Below, one piece after another: positions 1 through 7,433 of a stretch of DNA of 64,000 nt. Position numbers and translations under genes: made by a program. The notes under the pieces are model-generated. The model was not told the origin of the DNA and ran no database searches. It saw only the letters and a program-made list of their open reading frames with translations. Source of the DNA: Gammaproteobacteria bacterium (GTDB lineage: Bacteria > Pseudomonadota > Gammaproteobacteria > Pseudomonadales > Halieaceae); the NCBI GenBank assembly GCA_030427085.1, contig JAUHXH010000005.1:310001-374000 (forward strand), read 5' to 3'. Position 1 is the first letter of the stretch. Each line of letters opens with the position of its first letter.

Positions 1-1
1 T

Positions 2-1018
2 GCTCGTGTGTCTGTCGACGAGAAGGCGATGATCAACTGTCGCGCCGACCTCAACCAGTTGGTGCCGTTCAAATACGACTGGGCCTGGCAGAAGTATCTG
101 GATGGCTGTGCCAACCACTGGATGCCCCAGGAAATCAACATGACCGCCGACGTGGCAACCTGGAAAAGCAGCGATGGCCTGACCGAAGACGAACGCCGTA
201 TCGTCAAGCGCAGCCTAGGTTACTTCTCCACCGCCGACTCTCTGGTGGCCAACAACCTGGTGCTGGGTATCTACCGCCTGATCACCAACCCCGAGTGCCG
301 CCAGTACCTGCTGCGCCAGGCTTTCGAGGAAGCGATCCACACCCACGCCTATCAGTACTGCATCGAGTCACTGAGCATGGATGAGGGCGAAATCTTCAAC
401 ATGTATCGCGAAGTGCCTTCGGTCGCCAAAAAGGCCACCTGGAGCCTGTCTCACACTCACCATCTGTCGGACCCGAACTTCAAGACGGGCACCACAGAGG
501 CAGACCAGACCCTGCTGCGCAACCTGATCGGCTTCTACGCCGTCACCGAAGGCATCTTCTTCTACTGCGGCTTCACCCAGATCCTGTCCATGGGTCGCCG
601 CAACAAGATGACCGGCGTAGCGGAACAGTTCCAGTACATCCTGCGCGATGAGTCCATGCACCTGAACTTCGGCATCGACGTGATCAACCAGATCAAGCTG
701 GAAAATCCGCACCTGTGGACCGACGAGTTCAAGCAGGAAGTCATCCAGATGATTCTGGAAGGCACCCAGCTCGAAATCGAATACGCGCGCGACACCATGC
801 CGCGCGGTGTACTGGGCATGAACGCGGCCACGATGGAGGAGTACCTGCACTTCATCGCCAACCGCCGCTTGTCCCAGTTGGGCCTGCCCGAGCAGTTCCC
901 GGGCGCCAAAAACCCCTTCCCCTGGATGTCCGAAATCATGGATCTGCGCAAGGAGAAAAACTTCTTCGAGACCCGTGTAATTGAATACCAGACCGGGGGC
1001 GCGCTGAGCTGGGATTAA
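2..1018 (+). CDS. nrdB: Ribonucleotide reductase class Ia, beta subunit (5' partial)
   Basis: Small subunit of aerobic class I ribonucleotide reductase. It houses the diiron centre and tyrosyl radical used by NrdA to make deoxyribonucleotides. The frame is open from the first bases of the window (Ala-Arg before a GTG at 8), and Pseudomonas-type NrdB has an N-terminal extension before this point, so the true start lies upstream and the GTG is probably internal. Metal-ligand segments are visible as [11 protein letters not shown] and [10 protein letters not shown]. The C-terminus ends in ALSWD, where the tail that docks to NrdA is expected. nrdA is expected upstream of the window. A small gene follows 43 bp downstream. 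Identification is firm; only the start is missing. Confidence 0.96.
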   Translation, partial: ARVSVDEKAMINCRADLNQLVPFKYDWAWQKYLDGCANHWMPQEINMTADVATWKSSDGLTEDERRIVKRSLGYFSTADSLVANNLVLGIYRLITNPECRQYLLRQAFEEAIHTHAYQYCIESLSMDEGEIFNMYREVPSVAKKATWSLSHTHHLSDPNFKTGTTEADQTLLRNLIGFYAVTEGIFFYCGFTQILSMGRRNKMTGVAEQFQYILRDESMHLNFGIDVINQIKLENPHLWTDEFKQEVIQMILEGTQLEIEYARDTMPRGVLGMNAATMEEYLHFIANRRLSQLGLPEQFPGAKNPFPWMSEIMDLRKEKNFFETRVIEYQTGGALSWD

Positions 1019-1061
1019 CCCAGCTCTGCCTATCACAAAGATCTGCGAGAGGGATCACTGT

Positions 1062-1256
1062 ATGACTGACAGTAACAAGACCCCAAAGGACAGCGAGACC
1101 ATCATGATGGCGCTGGACCAGATCAGCCAGACCATTGACGTGATGAACAGCGTAGTGGGCCGCCTACGGCACCATGTGCAGAAGCAGGAAGCGGCTGCCG
1201 CAGAATCCATCGTCGATATCCAGGCGGAGATGCACTCGGACCGAGTGCTGCACTAA
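1062..1256 (+). CDS. Small conserved-looking hypothetical protein downstream of nrdB
   Basis: A 64-residue acidic, mostly helical protein with no signal peptide or membrane segment. The central part (MALDQISQTIDVMNSVVGRL) has a heptad-like hydrophobic pattern that could form a short coiled coil. A GAGAGGGA ribosome-binding site lies about 7 bases before the ATG, and the gene starts 43 bp after nrdB on the same strand, so it is probably cotranscribed. No family is recognised. It could be an accessory factor for ribonucleotide reductase by position alone, but nothing in the sequence proves this. Confidence 0.65.
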   Translation: MTDSNKTPKDSETIMMALDQISQTIDVMNSVVGRLRHHVQKQEAAAAESIVDIQAEMHSDRVLH

Positions 1257-1264
1257 GCCAATCA

Positions 1265-1285
1265 GGGCCGGCGATGGGCCGGCCC
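1265..1285 (+). terminator. Candidate terminator hairpin after nrdB operon
   Basis: Perfect 8-bp GC stem (GGGCCGGC / GCCGGCCC) with a 5-base loop just after the small gene downstream of nrdB. The following CATTCCTCT is only weakly U-rich, so intrinsic termination is plausible but not certain. Confidence 0.45.
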
Positions 1286-1378
1286 CATTCCTCTACCCTC
1301 CCCGGTCATCTGGATCGGGCGCATGCGGCTCCGCCATTTAAGCGTTTTTCAACAGTGGTGACCTGACGGCTCCGGGCT

Positions 1379-1609
1379 TCAATGCAACAGTGCGCGGCCA
1401 CCACTTACATTAAACGCGGAAGTTCTGGTGGTGTCAGAAAGCGGTATCGCTGCCATGTCTCGTTCACTCCCCCACCGCGACCAGATACTGGCCGGCTTGG
1501 GTGTACCTCCTGAAATCTGTTCAAAATGCCGGGGGTTAACGGGCTGTGCTCCCATACCTGCAGATTCAATATTCGGCACCGGGGCCTGGATCAACGATTC
1601 CTTGTTCAT
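1379..1609 (-). CDS. Putative double-glycine leader peptide precursor (bacteriocin/microcin-like)
   Basis: A 76-residue peptide. Its first 35 residues fit a double-glycine leader: the stretch VNPRHFEQISGG has a hydrophobic residue at -12, Phe at -7, Ile at -4 and Gly-Gly at -2/-1, the pattern recognised by C39-peptidase ABC exporters. Cleavage after Gly35 would release a 41-residue, Trp- and Arg-containing peptide with no cysteine. An AGGA ribosome-binding site precedes the ATG by about 9 bases. It lies directly downstream of a second GG-leader gene (1678..2022) whose leader shares N at -11 and SGG at the cut site. That two adjacent genes share this design is the main support. No exporter lies in the window. 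It could be a bacteriocin component or a signalling peptide. Confidence 0.55.
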   Translation of the reverse strand: MNKESLIQAPVPNIESAGMGAQPVNPRHFEQISGGTPKPASIWSRWGSERDMAAIPLSDTTRTSAFNVSGGRALLH

Positions 1610-1677
1610 CGGGCGTTTTCCTTAACGTGAATGTGGGTAGTAGCACCGACTGACTGATGCCAACCGGTGCGAGTGGT

Positions 1678-2022
1678 TTACTGAGATACGGTTTTGTTTT
1701 TGGGGCGGGGTGATGTGCCGCCGCCCCCAACTGTACTCGCGGCTCCTATTGAAGTTCCAACTCCTTGCAAAGTTACCGCAGCAACCTTGGAAACATTCCA
1801 CAGTGCACCGCCCGCTGCAAGAAAGCCTCCGGAAACGACGCCAAGCGCGGCACCCACGTATGGATTGCCACCGGAAACATAATTGCTCAGCGCACCAATG
1901 GCACCACTGGCTACCAGACCGGCGAAAGCCAGCGGGACGCCTCCTCCTGATACCAAGTCAAGGTGCTCCTGATTCAGAGGCATGATGCCTCTGCTATCTT
2001 GAATAGAACTCTCTGTATACAT
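1678..2022 (-). CDS. Putative class II bacteriocin/microcin precursor with double-glycine leader
   Basis: A 114-residue precursor. Residues 1-27 form a leader ending PLNQEHLDLVSGG (Leu -12, Leu -7, Val -4, Gly-Gly). The predicted 87-residue mature peptide is rich in Gly, Ala, Val and Ser, has repeated GxxxG-like spacings (SGAIGALSNYVSGG, GVVSGGFLAAGG), contains no cysteine, and ends in a Gly-rich and basic tail (SPRPKNK). Such a hydrophobic glycine-zipper core is typical of pore-forming unmodified class II bacteriocins and related microcins. The start at 2022 is chosen because AAGGGAG sits 7 bases upstream; a longer frame to 2079 lacks this and would bury the leader. The neighbours are a second GG-leader gene downstream and a small membrane protein upstream. 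The family is inferred from design; activity is unknown. Confidence 0.7.
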   Translation of the reverse strand: MYTESSIQDSRGIMPLNQEHLDLVSGGGVPLAFAGLVASGAIGALSNYVSGGNPYVGAALGVVSGGFLAAGGALWNVSKVAAVTLQGVGTSIGAASTVGGGGTSPRPKNKTVSQ

Positions 2023-2123
2023 GATCAAACTCCCTTTTGATGTCATAGTTGAAGCTCCGAGAACCTTAAAGTTCAGCACGAAACTCCAGCCCGCCCACTA
2101 TCCCTGCCAAACGCATCCATTCG

Positions 2124-2399
2124 TTATTTTTTTTTATTCCGCGAATTCCACCAATACCCAAATATTCCTATAGAGGTAGCACTACAGGAGGTCACAAGTG
2201 CCGAATAAAACGCCGTGCGTAGCACTTCTCCGAAGCCATACAGCAAGACAAAGACCGATAAGGCGAACACCAGAAACTGGATTCCGATAAATGGAAACAC
2301 TCCGTACTTCTTAAATAATCCAGGGAGAAAAGCTATCCCATAGAAAACAGCCAGACCATTAACAACCACGAGATACCGAGAGAGCCATTCGCCTTCCAT
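2124..2399 (-). CDS. Small three-helix membrane protein, candidate immunity protein
   Basis: A 91-residue protein with three predicted transmembrane segments (about residues 9-30, 34-56 and 62-84) and a basic C-terminal tail (NSRNKKK). A ribosome-binding site AAAGGTAGG precedes the ATG. Local base composition is visibly more AT-rich than the flanking housekeeping genes. It lies about 100 bp upstream of the GG-leader peptide gene on the same strand. Small multi-helix membrane proteins beside class II bacteriocin genes commonly confer self-immunity, so that role is inferred from context and topology. No recognisable family motif is seen; it could instead be an unrelated membrane protein. Confidence 0.5.
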   Translation of the reverse strand: MEGEWLSRYLVVVNGLAVFYGIAFLPGLFKKYGVFPFIGIQFLVFALSVFVLLYGFGEVLRTAFYSALVTSCSATSIGIFGYWWNSRNKKK

Positions 2400-2416
2400 G
2401 GGGCACCTACCTTTAG

Positions 2417-2668
2417 CTAAATGAGGATGATTGAATAGTTACTCAGAGAGCCACCGGTTTTGCGGCTGTAGAGCCAAGGCAGACCTCGCCTGGCTAGTGT
2501 GGCCCTGCTGTCCCACTGATATTCGTGATCACGTGGTGGGCAATACAGAGTCCTACCGACAGGCATAGTCCCTGATTTATTTTCTCTGACTGAATAGAAT
2601 TCGGCGCTGAGTAGCGCTGAGGTGTGTCTTCCTGCTATCGCGGTACCGCATAGATACGGATTTCCCAT
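2417..2668 (-). CDS. Small hypothetical protein upstream of the peptide island
   Basis: An 83-codon frame with a convincing ribosome-binding site (GGGAAGG, 7 bases before the ATG at 2668) and an end 17 bp before the small membrane protein gene, so it would be the first gene of the minus-strand island. The product is basic, has two cysteines, and shows no signal peptide, membrane helix or known motif. Its composition does not look strongly protein-like, so it may be a spurious frame or a degenerate gene. Confidence 0.3.
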   Translation of the reverse strand: MGNPYLCGTAIAGRHTSALLSAEFYSVRENKSGTMPVGRTLYCPPRDHEYQWDSRATLARRGLPWLYSRKTGGSLSNYSIILI

Positions 2669-2785
2669 AATCAACCTTCCCTGGTCAATTGTTGTTATCG
2701 ATTTAAGGTACAGCCTAGGTTCGTAGCTGAGCAGCGTCAACGTATTGGCCAAATCTGCCTTGTTGGGTGATGTCGTTGCAGGCGG

Positions 2786-3100
2786 TCAAGCACTCAGCAA
2801 TGAATCAATACGTCGTAAGCTCTGTTCCAGTGGCCCCGTCGCTAGCCCCGTTCCCCGAAAGTACTCTTCCGCCATCGGTGCAATCGAACATTCAGACGGC
2901 AAGGGAAGCTCTTCTTCCAACAAGTGATAAAGCGTAGGTAGAAATACAAACTGCAGCCATTGCGGGAAGCTCAGGGTGTCGATACAAAAAGGCTCGGTGC
3001 TCGACAGCGCTTCCGGGGGTGGGGGTTCGGCATCCCACTGGTCGAGCTGTCGCAATTGGGCCTCGATGTCGATGAGAACAGCGGCTACTTCAGTATTCAT
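2786..3100 (-). CDS. yqcC: YqcC family protein
   Basis: A 104-residue cytoplasmic protein matching the YqcC (DUF446) family in length and pattern: an N-terminal helix with LDQWDAEPPP, then PFCIDTLSFPQWLQFVFLPTLYHLL and LPLPSECSIAPMAEEYF, which parallel conserved features of E. coli YqcC. Function in the family is unknown; E. coli yqcC lies beside the tRNA pseudouridine synthase gene truC, which is not seen here. GAGGTG precedes the ATG. It lies 37 bp after dinG on the same strand and could be the last gene of that operon. Confidence 0.85.
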   Translation of the reverse strand: MNTEVAAVLIDIEAQLRQLDQWDAEPPPPEALSSTEPFCIDTLSFPQWLQFVFLPTLYHLLEEELPLPSECSIAPMAEEYFRGTGLATGPLEQSLRRIDSLLSA

Positions 3101-3137
3101 TGCACCTCACACTCGGCACCTATGATCGGGTATCACT

Positions 3138-5258
3138 TTATTTTAGCTGCCGCCGGAAGGGGGGGAGTGAATCGAGAATCGCGCGGCCGTAGCGGCGGCT
3201 GACGACGCGGCGGTCCATCAGGGTTACTGTGCCGCTATCACTTTCGGTGCGCAACAGGCGCCCGGCGGCCTGCACCAGGCGCAGCGCGGCATCCGGCACG
3301 CTGATTTCCATGAAGGGATTGCGGCCCTGCTGTTCCACCCATTCCGAAAGTGCGGCTTCCAGTGGGCTGTCGGGCACGGCGAAAGGAATTTTGGCAATCA
3401 CCACCTGCGTGCAGTAATCCCCCGGCAAATCCACACCTTCGGCGAAACTGGCCAGGCCAAAAATAATACTCTCGTTGCCGGCGTCGATAGCTTCACGATG
3501 GCGGCGCAGAATTTCCTGCTTGCTGTAGTCCCCCTGCATCAACAGGCGCTCGCCGAGCGTGCCGGCAAGGCCAGCATAAACATCCAGCATTTGACGACGC
3601 GACGAAAACAGCACCAGGCTACCGGGCGATTCCGCCAGCAACTCGGGCAACTGCGCCACCAATGCCGCCGTGTGCGCTTCGCTGTCTGATGGGTCGCAAT
3701 CCATGGGCGGTACACGAAAGGTAGCGCCCGCATAGTCGAAGGGGCTGGCGACTACTTTGAAGTTACTATCTTCGGGTACCCCGGATCGCAATATGAAACG
3801 TTCGAAGGAACTGAGCGCGGTCAAAGTGGCAGAGGTGACCACCACGGCACAGGCTCTTTCCCACAGCACGTCCCGCAGGATGTTGGTTGCCAGAATAGGT
3901 GAACAGCGCAGGTCGAAGCCGTATTGACCACCGGTTTGCAGCAAGGTAATCCAGCGCGCCGTAGGCGGATCTTCCCCCTCTCCGCTCACCGCATACTGCT
4001 GCCATAGGGCGGCGGTATTTTCTGCCCGGCCCAGCATGGCACCCACATGCAGGTGCCAGGTTTCCGCTTCACCGCGATCGAAACCCGCTACCTCACCCTC
4101 CATCGCATCCTGCAGGCGCTTTTCCAGTCGCGCCAGATCAGTGATAAGCAGGGAAAACAGCTCGCCCAGCGTACGCGACACCGACTGCAATGACTCTGGC
4201 ACTAAGCCGTGTTCAAGGCGGAGCACCACATCGTCGTTGCCCTCACCGAGGTCGGCACCATCAAACAGTGACGCCACCTGTTGCTCCGCTACCTGATGGG
4301 CATTAACCAACTCATCCAACTCGCCCGGCAAACGCTCCAGCATGGCTTGCAAGTCGTCGAACGCAGCGAGGGTAGCGGCGCCCTGACCGATCAGTTTTTT
4401 GCTTTCCTGCAGCCACTGAATGGTGGTGTGCAGGCGGCAGAATCCGGCGAAGTGATTGAGCGCCTTGTCCGGCAGGTGGTGGCCTTCGTCGAAGACATAA
4501 ATGGAGTCTTCAGGAGCCGGCAAAATGGCACCGCCACCGAGGGCCAGATCCGCCAGCACCAGATCGTGATTGGCCACGATCACATCGGCATTTTGAAGAT
4601 TCTCCCGGGCCTTGAAGAAACTGCACTGGGAAATGTTCGGGCATTTACGGCCGCTGCACTGGTTGTGGTCTGTAGTGACCGCGAACCACAGGGGCTCTTC
4701 CAGCGCCTGGGGCCAGTTATCCCGGTCGCCGTCCCACTCGCCCCGCCCCAGGGCGTCTACCATCGCGAGGTATTCCTGCTGCCCCGCTTCACGATCATCC
4801 GGCGCCATCTCATCCGGATAGAGCGCCAGGGTGTTGTCGGCGCGGTCACTGGCCAGCAGCTTATCCAGCTTTGACAGACACACATAACGGCGGCGCCCCT
4901 TGGCCAGGGCAAAACTGAAGTCGAGGCCGCTGTGCAAACGAATATCGGGCAGGTCCTTGAACACGAACTGCTCCTGCAGGGCCACCGTGGCGGTGGCCAC
5001 CACGAAGCGCTTGCCCATAGCCTGTGCCATAGGAATGCCCGCCACGGCGTAGGCAATGGTTTTACCCGTACCGGTTCCAGCCTCGATCACACAGAAAGGG
5101 GAACCGGCGGTGCCGGCCTGATCGGGCAGTGCCCGCGCCAGCGTGTTGGCAATCTCGGCGATCATCTGGCGCTGACCCCAGCGAGGGCTGAGGGACTTGC
5201 TCTCTACAATGCCTTTGTAGGCTTCGCGGATGCTGTCTTTGAGGGTGTCGCTCAGCAA
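3138..5258 (-). CDS. dinG: ATP-dependent DNA helicase DinG
   Basis: A 706-residue XPD-like superfamily 2 helicase that unwinds DNA with 5'-3' polarity and resolves R-loops and replication conflicts. Walker A EAGTGTGKT lies at residues 59-67 and the DEAH-type box DEGHH at 257-261. Four cysteines (127, 201, 206, 212) are placed like the iron-sulfur ligands of E. coli DinG. Length matches E. coli (716). The start is a TTG whose first bases overlap the stop of the upstream acyltransferase gene (TTGCTGA, 7-bp overlap), implying translational coupling. The N-terminus aligns with E. coli DinG from this TTG. No LexA-type box was noticed before the operon. Confidence 0.95.
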   Translation of the reverse strand: MLSDTLKDSIREAYKGIVESKSLSPRWGQRQMIAEIANTLARALPDQAGTAGSPFCVIEAGTGTGKTIAYAVAGIPMAQAMGKRFVVATATVALQEQFVFKDLPDIRLHSGLDFSFALAKGRRRYVCLSKLDKLLASDRADNTLALYPDEMAPDDREAGQQEYLAMVDALGRGEWDGDRDNWPQALEEPLWFAVTTDHNQCSGRKCPNISQCSFFKARENLQNADVIVANHDLVLADLALGGGAILPAPEDSIYVFDEGHHLPDKALNHFAGFCRLHTTIQWLQESKKLIGQGAATLAAFDDLQAMLERLPGELDELVNAHQVAEQQVASLFDGADLGEGNDDVVLRLEHGLVPESLQSVSRTLGELFSLLITDLARLEKRLQDAMEGEVAGFDRGEAETWHLHVGAMLGRAENTAALWQQYAVSGEGEDPPTARWITLLQTGGQYGFDLRCSPILATNILRDVLWERACAVVVTSATLTALSSFERFILRSGVPEDSNFKVVASPFDYAGATFRVPPMDCDPSDSEAHTAALVAQLPELLAESPGSLVLFSSRRQMLDVYAGLAGTLGERLLMQGDYSKQEILRRHREAIDAGNESIIFGLASFAEGVDLPGDYCTQVVIAKIPFAVPDSPLEAALSEWVEQQGRNPFMEISVPDAALRLVQAAGRLLRTESDSGTVTLMDRRVVSRRYGRAILDSLPPFRRQLK

Positions 5259-6421
5259 GAGGTCGGAGATTCCTGCTGTAGTTTGAGATCGAGTTTGCTG
5301 ACCACGGCATTGGCGTAGATACCCAGTGCAAATTCGCGGTGCGCTTCGGGTAGTGCCTCAATGCGTCCGGCAAAAGCTTCCGCTGACACACTACCCTCCT
5401 CCACATACAGTTGGTCCGGCAGTGCCGTATCTTCGCCGTGCAATGCACTGTAGGCCTGGAGATTGGAAGGGTGCAGGCAGAAATCGCGGATTACCTGGCG
5501 ATCGATTTCTTCTGCGACAGCCTCGGGTGTATCGAATTCACTTCCCAGCACCGAGCCGAAGGAAACGTGAACCCGCCCCTTGCCGCCGGTTATACCCAGG
5601 CCAATGGATTCCACGTCTTCGTGCTCGGCCTTTTCGTAGCTTCCGTGCAGGGCCCGCTGGGCGAGCTCGGCCGCCTTCGCGGCATCACAGGGGTCGAGCT
5701 CGTAGGAGATTGAAACCGGCACGATGCGCAGCCCTGCAATGTATTCGCCGAAGTCGTCGTTTTTGCGATCCCGCGCCAGGGTAAGCATCTTGATAATCGC
5801 CGGCTCGGTACGATCCACGCCGTTCTTCGCCCGCCCCTCGCGCTGGGCAATCCACACCGGCGCGTTGTCTTCCTGAATGGAATGGCGGATGTAAGCCGAC
5901 AACTGCCGGGACGCCGCCAGCAGCTCCCGCGGCCCTTTGGCCGAACGCCGCACAATGAAGCTCTTGTTCAGCCGCATCAGGTCGGAGACCCAGGGCTTGG
6001 TCAGCAGGTTGTCGCCAATCGCAATGCGCAGGGTCTGGTGACCGGCACGGTGCAGCGCGTAATTGGTGAACGCCGGGTCCATGGCGATATCGCGGTGATT
6101 GCTGATAAATAGATAGCTGCTCTGTGGATCGAGTTTGTCCAGACCTGACACGCTAAAGCCCGCGGTTGAGTCCTCGATCATCCGGTCCATATAACCCTTG
6201 ATGAACATCTGCACATCGTGAACCGTGGTCAACGGTTGCAACTGGCGCCGCAGGCCTGCGCGCACCAGCGGCCGCGCCAGCCAGGGCAGCGCACGGGCCA
6301 CTGCACCCAGTCGCAGGCGGGCCAGGGCATCGATAAATTCGTTATCCGACAGCAGGCGCAACAGCACCTCCCCCACCTCCTCGTCGTGGTAGGGGCGGAT
6401 ATCAGAGAAGGGATCCGCCAA
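5252..6421 (-). CDS. Glycerolphosphate acyltransferase family protein (PlsC/PlsB-like)
   Basis: A 389-residue acyltransferase probably acting in phospholipid or lipid modification. The catalytic-type motif SNHRDIAMD lies at about residues 107-115 (His109, Asp115). Its spacing is HX5D rather than the classical HX4D, which I believe is characteristic of this subfamily. FIVRRS (155-160) and EGRAKNG (195-201) correspond to substrate-binding blocks of the superfamily. The start is TTG with GGAG seven bases upstream. The gene overlaps dinG by 7 bp, so they form an operon. No signal peptide or clear transmembrane helix is seen, so it probably attaches peripherally to the inner membrane. Its exact acyl acceptor cannot be told. 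Confidence 0.8.
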   Translation of the reverse strand: MADPFSDIRPYHDEEVGEVLLRLLSDNEFIDALARLRLGAVARALPWLARPLVRAGLRRQLQPLTTVHDVQMFIKGYMDRMIEDSTAGFSVSGLDKLDPQSSYLFISNHRDIAMDPAFTNYALHRAGHQTLRIAIGDNLLTKPWVSDLMRLNKSFIVRRSAKGPRELLAASRQLSAYIRHSIQEDNAPVWIAQREGRAKNGVDRTEPAIIKMLTLARDRKNDDFGEYIAGLRIVPVSISYELDPCDAAKAAELAQRALHGSYEKAEHEDVESIGLGITGGKGRVHVSFGSVLGSEFDTPEAVAEEIDRQVIRDFCLHPSNLQAYSALHGEDTALPDQLYVEEGSVSAEAFAGRIEALPEAHREFALGIYANAVVSKLDLKLQQESPTSC

Positions 6422-6611
6422 GGGGAATCTCCAGCAGGTAATCGCCGGACACCTTACCGAAAAGTGCCCCTGCAGTCATCAGTCAGGCGCTGTGTAAACC
6501 ATCCAGAATGCCCACGCGGCGCCGTGGCCAAAGCCAAGCGGGCTCTCCCATCGGCGGGGACTTTCTGCTAATCTTGCCGCCCGCTACTGATTCACTTTGT
6601 GGAGTAATTTG

Positions 6612-6836
6612 ATGGAATCCACCAACGCTGTTCTGCTGGTTTTCGGCCTGGCCACCTTGCTCACCAGCTGGGTTGTACTGCTGGTCACCGCCTGGAAGGA
6701 AGACTACTCATGGGGTCTTTCAGCCACCCTGTTGCCGCCGCTGGCCTACCTCTACGGTGTTTTCCGCCTGGACAAGGCCTGGGAAGCCTTGGGCCTGGCC
6801 CTGCTGGGTTGCTGGTTGGTGTTTGTCGCTCTCTAA
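6612..6836 (+). CDS. Small inner-membrane protein
   Basis: A 74-residue protein with two hydrophobic segments (about residues 6-25 and 33-72, the latter possibly two short helices separated by FRLDKAWEALG). The ATG at 6612 is preferred over an in-frame upstream codon because GGAG lies 8 bases before it. No family is recognised. It stands alone between the divergent acyltransferase operon and a secreted small protein. It is likely a real monocistronic gene because hydrophobic pattern, start signal and length are coherent. Confidence 0.6.
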   Translation: MESTNAVLLVFGLATLLTSWVVLLVTAWKEDYSWGLSATLLPPLAYLYGVFRLDKAWEALGLALLGCWLVFVAL

Positions 6837-7070
6837 GTGTTACCCGGTGTTACTGGCGGGCTGCTTCGGTAATTATTACCAAACCGTAATATCACTGATC
6901 GTCCGCCAAGAAATACTAACAATATCAAGTAGTTAGGTAGAATCCCAAGCTCGCGTTACCAATCACCCCTTTCGGTTACAGTTTCGTAACTATTCATCAA
7001 GCATCCGGCTTCCTATACTGACCCCATCATCCATTCCATAGTGGGTTACTTAGTCAGTCGAGGTGACATG

Positions 7071-7343
7071 ATGCAAGCGCTCAAAATTTTCAGTGCCGCC
7101 GCTTTGGTGGCCTTTTCAGCCGCCAGCTTTGCGGCCAAGCCTACCAGTATCGTTTTCGAATCCAACGGTGAAACAGCCGACGGTGAAGCCTTCTCCAATT
7201 ACGTGGTGAAGTGCTCCAACGGTAAGAAAGAACCGCTGACGGCCTGGGACAACCGCCGTAAGTGGTGTGTAGGCGACAGCGCCTCACAAGAGTGCCAGAA
7301 GAAGCAGATCAAAGCCGCCAAGGCTGCCTGCAAGGCCTCCTGA
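7071..7343 (+). CDS. Small secreted four-cysteine protein
   Basis: A 90-residue precursor. Residues 1 to about 21 form a clean Sec signal peptide (MQALKIFSAAALVAFSAASFAA) with an AxA-type cut site. The mature part of about 69 residues has four cysteines (KCSNG, KWCVG, QECQK, AACK) that could form two disulfides in the periplasm, and a Lys-rich C-terminal helix. The second of two tandem ATGs is chosen since AGG lies 7 bases before it. No named family is recognised. A strong terminator follows, so this is a monocistronic unit. Confidence 0.7.
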   Translation: MQALKIFSAAALVAFSAASFAAKPTSIVFESNGETADGEAFSNYVVKCSNGKKEPLTAWDNRRKWCVGDSASQECQKKQIKAAKAACKAS

Positions 7344-7405
7344 TCCTCCTTGCCGAGCCCCCCCGCTCGGCAATCCAACCCGGGGACCCTTCCCGGGAGA
7401 CTGGT

Positions 7406-7433
7406 AGCGCGGACCTCGGTCCGCGCTTTTTTT
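7406..7433 (+). terminator. Rho-independent terminator after small secreted protein gene
   Basis: Stem AGCGCGGAC / GTCCGCGCT with a CTCG loop, followed by TTTTTT(T). A second hairpin without a T-run lies just upstream at 7350-7373. It terminates the small secreted protein transcript, and its T-run touches the stop codon of the convergent phosphatase gene. Confidence 0.88.

Noticed and set aside
4281-4874. A 197-codon plus-strand frame inside dinG
   Set aside because: Antisense to a clearly conserved helicase with intact motifs; no start signal or recognisable product.
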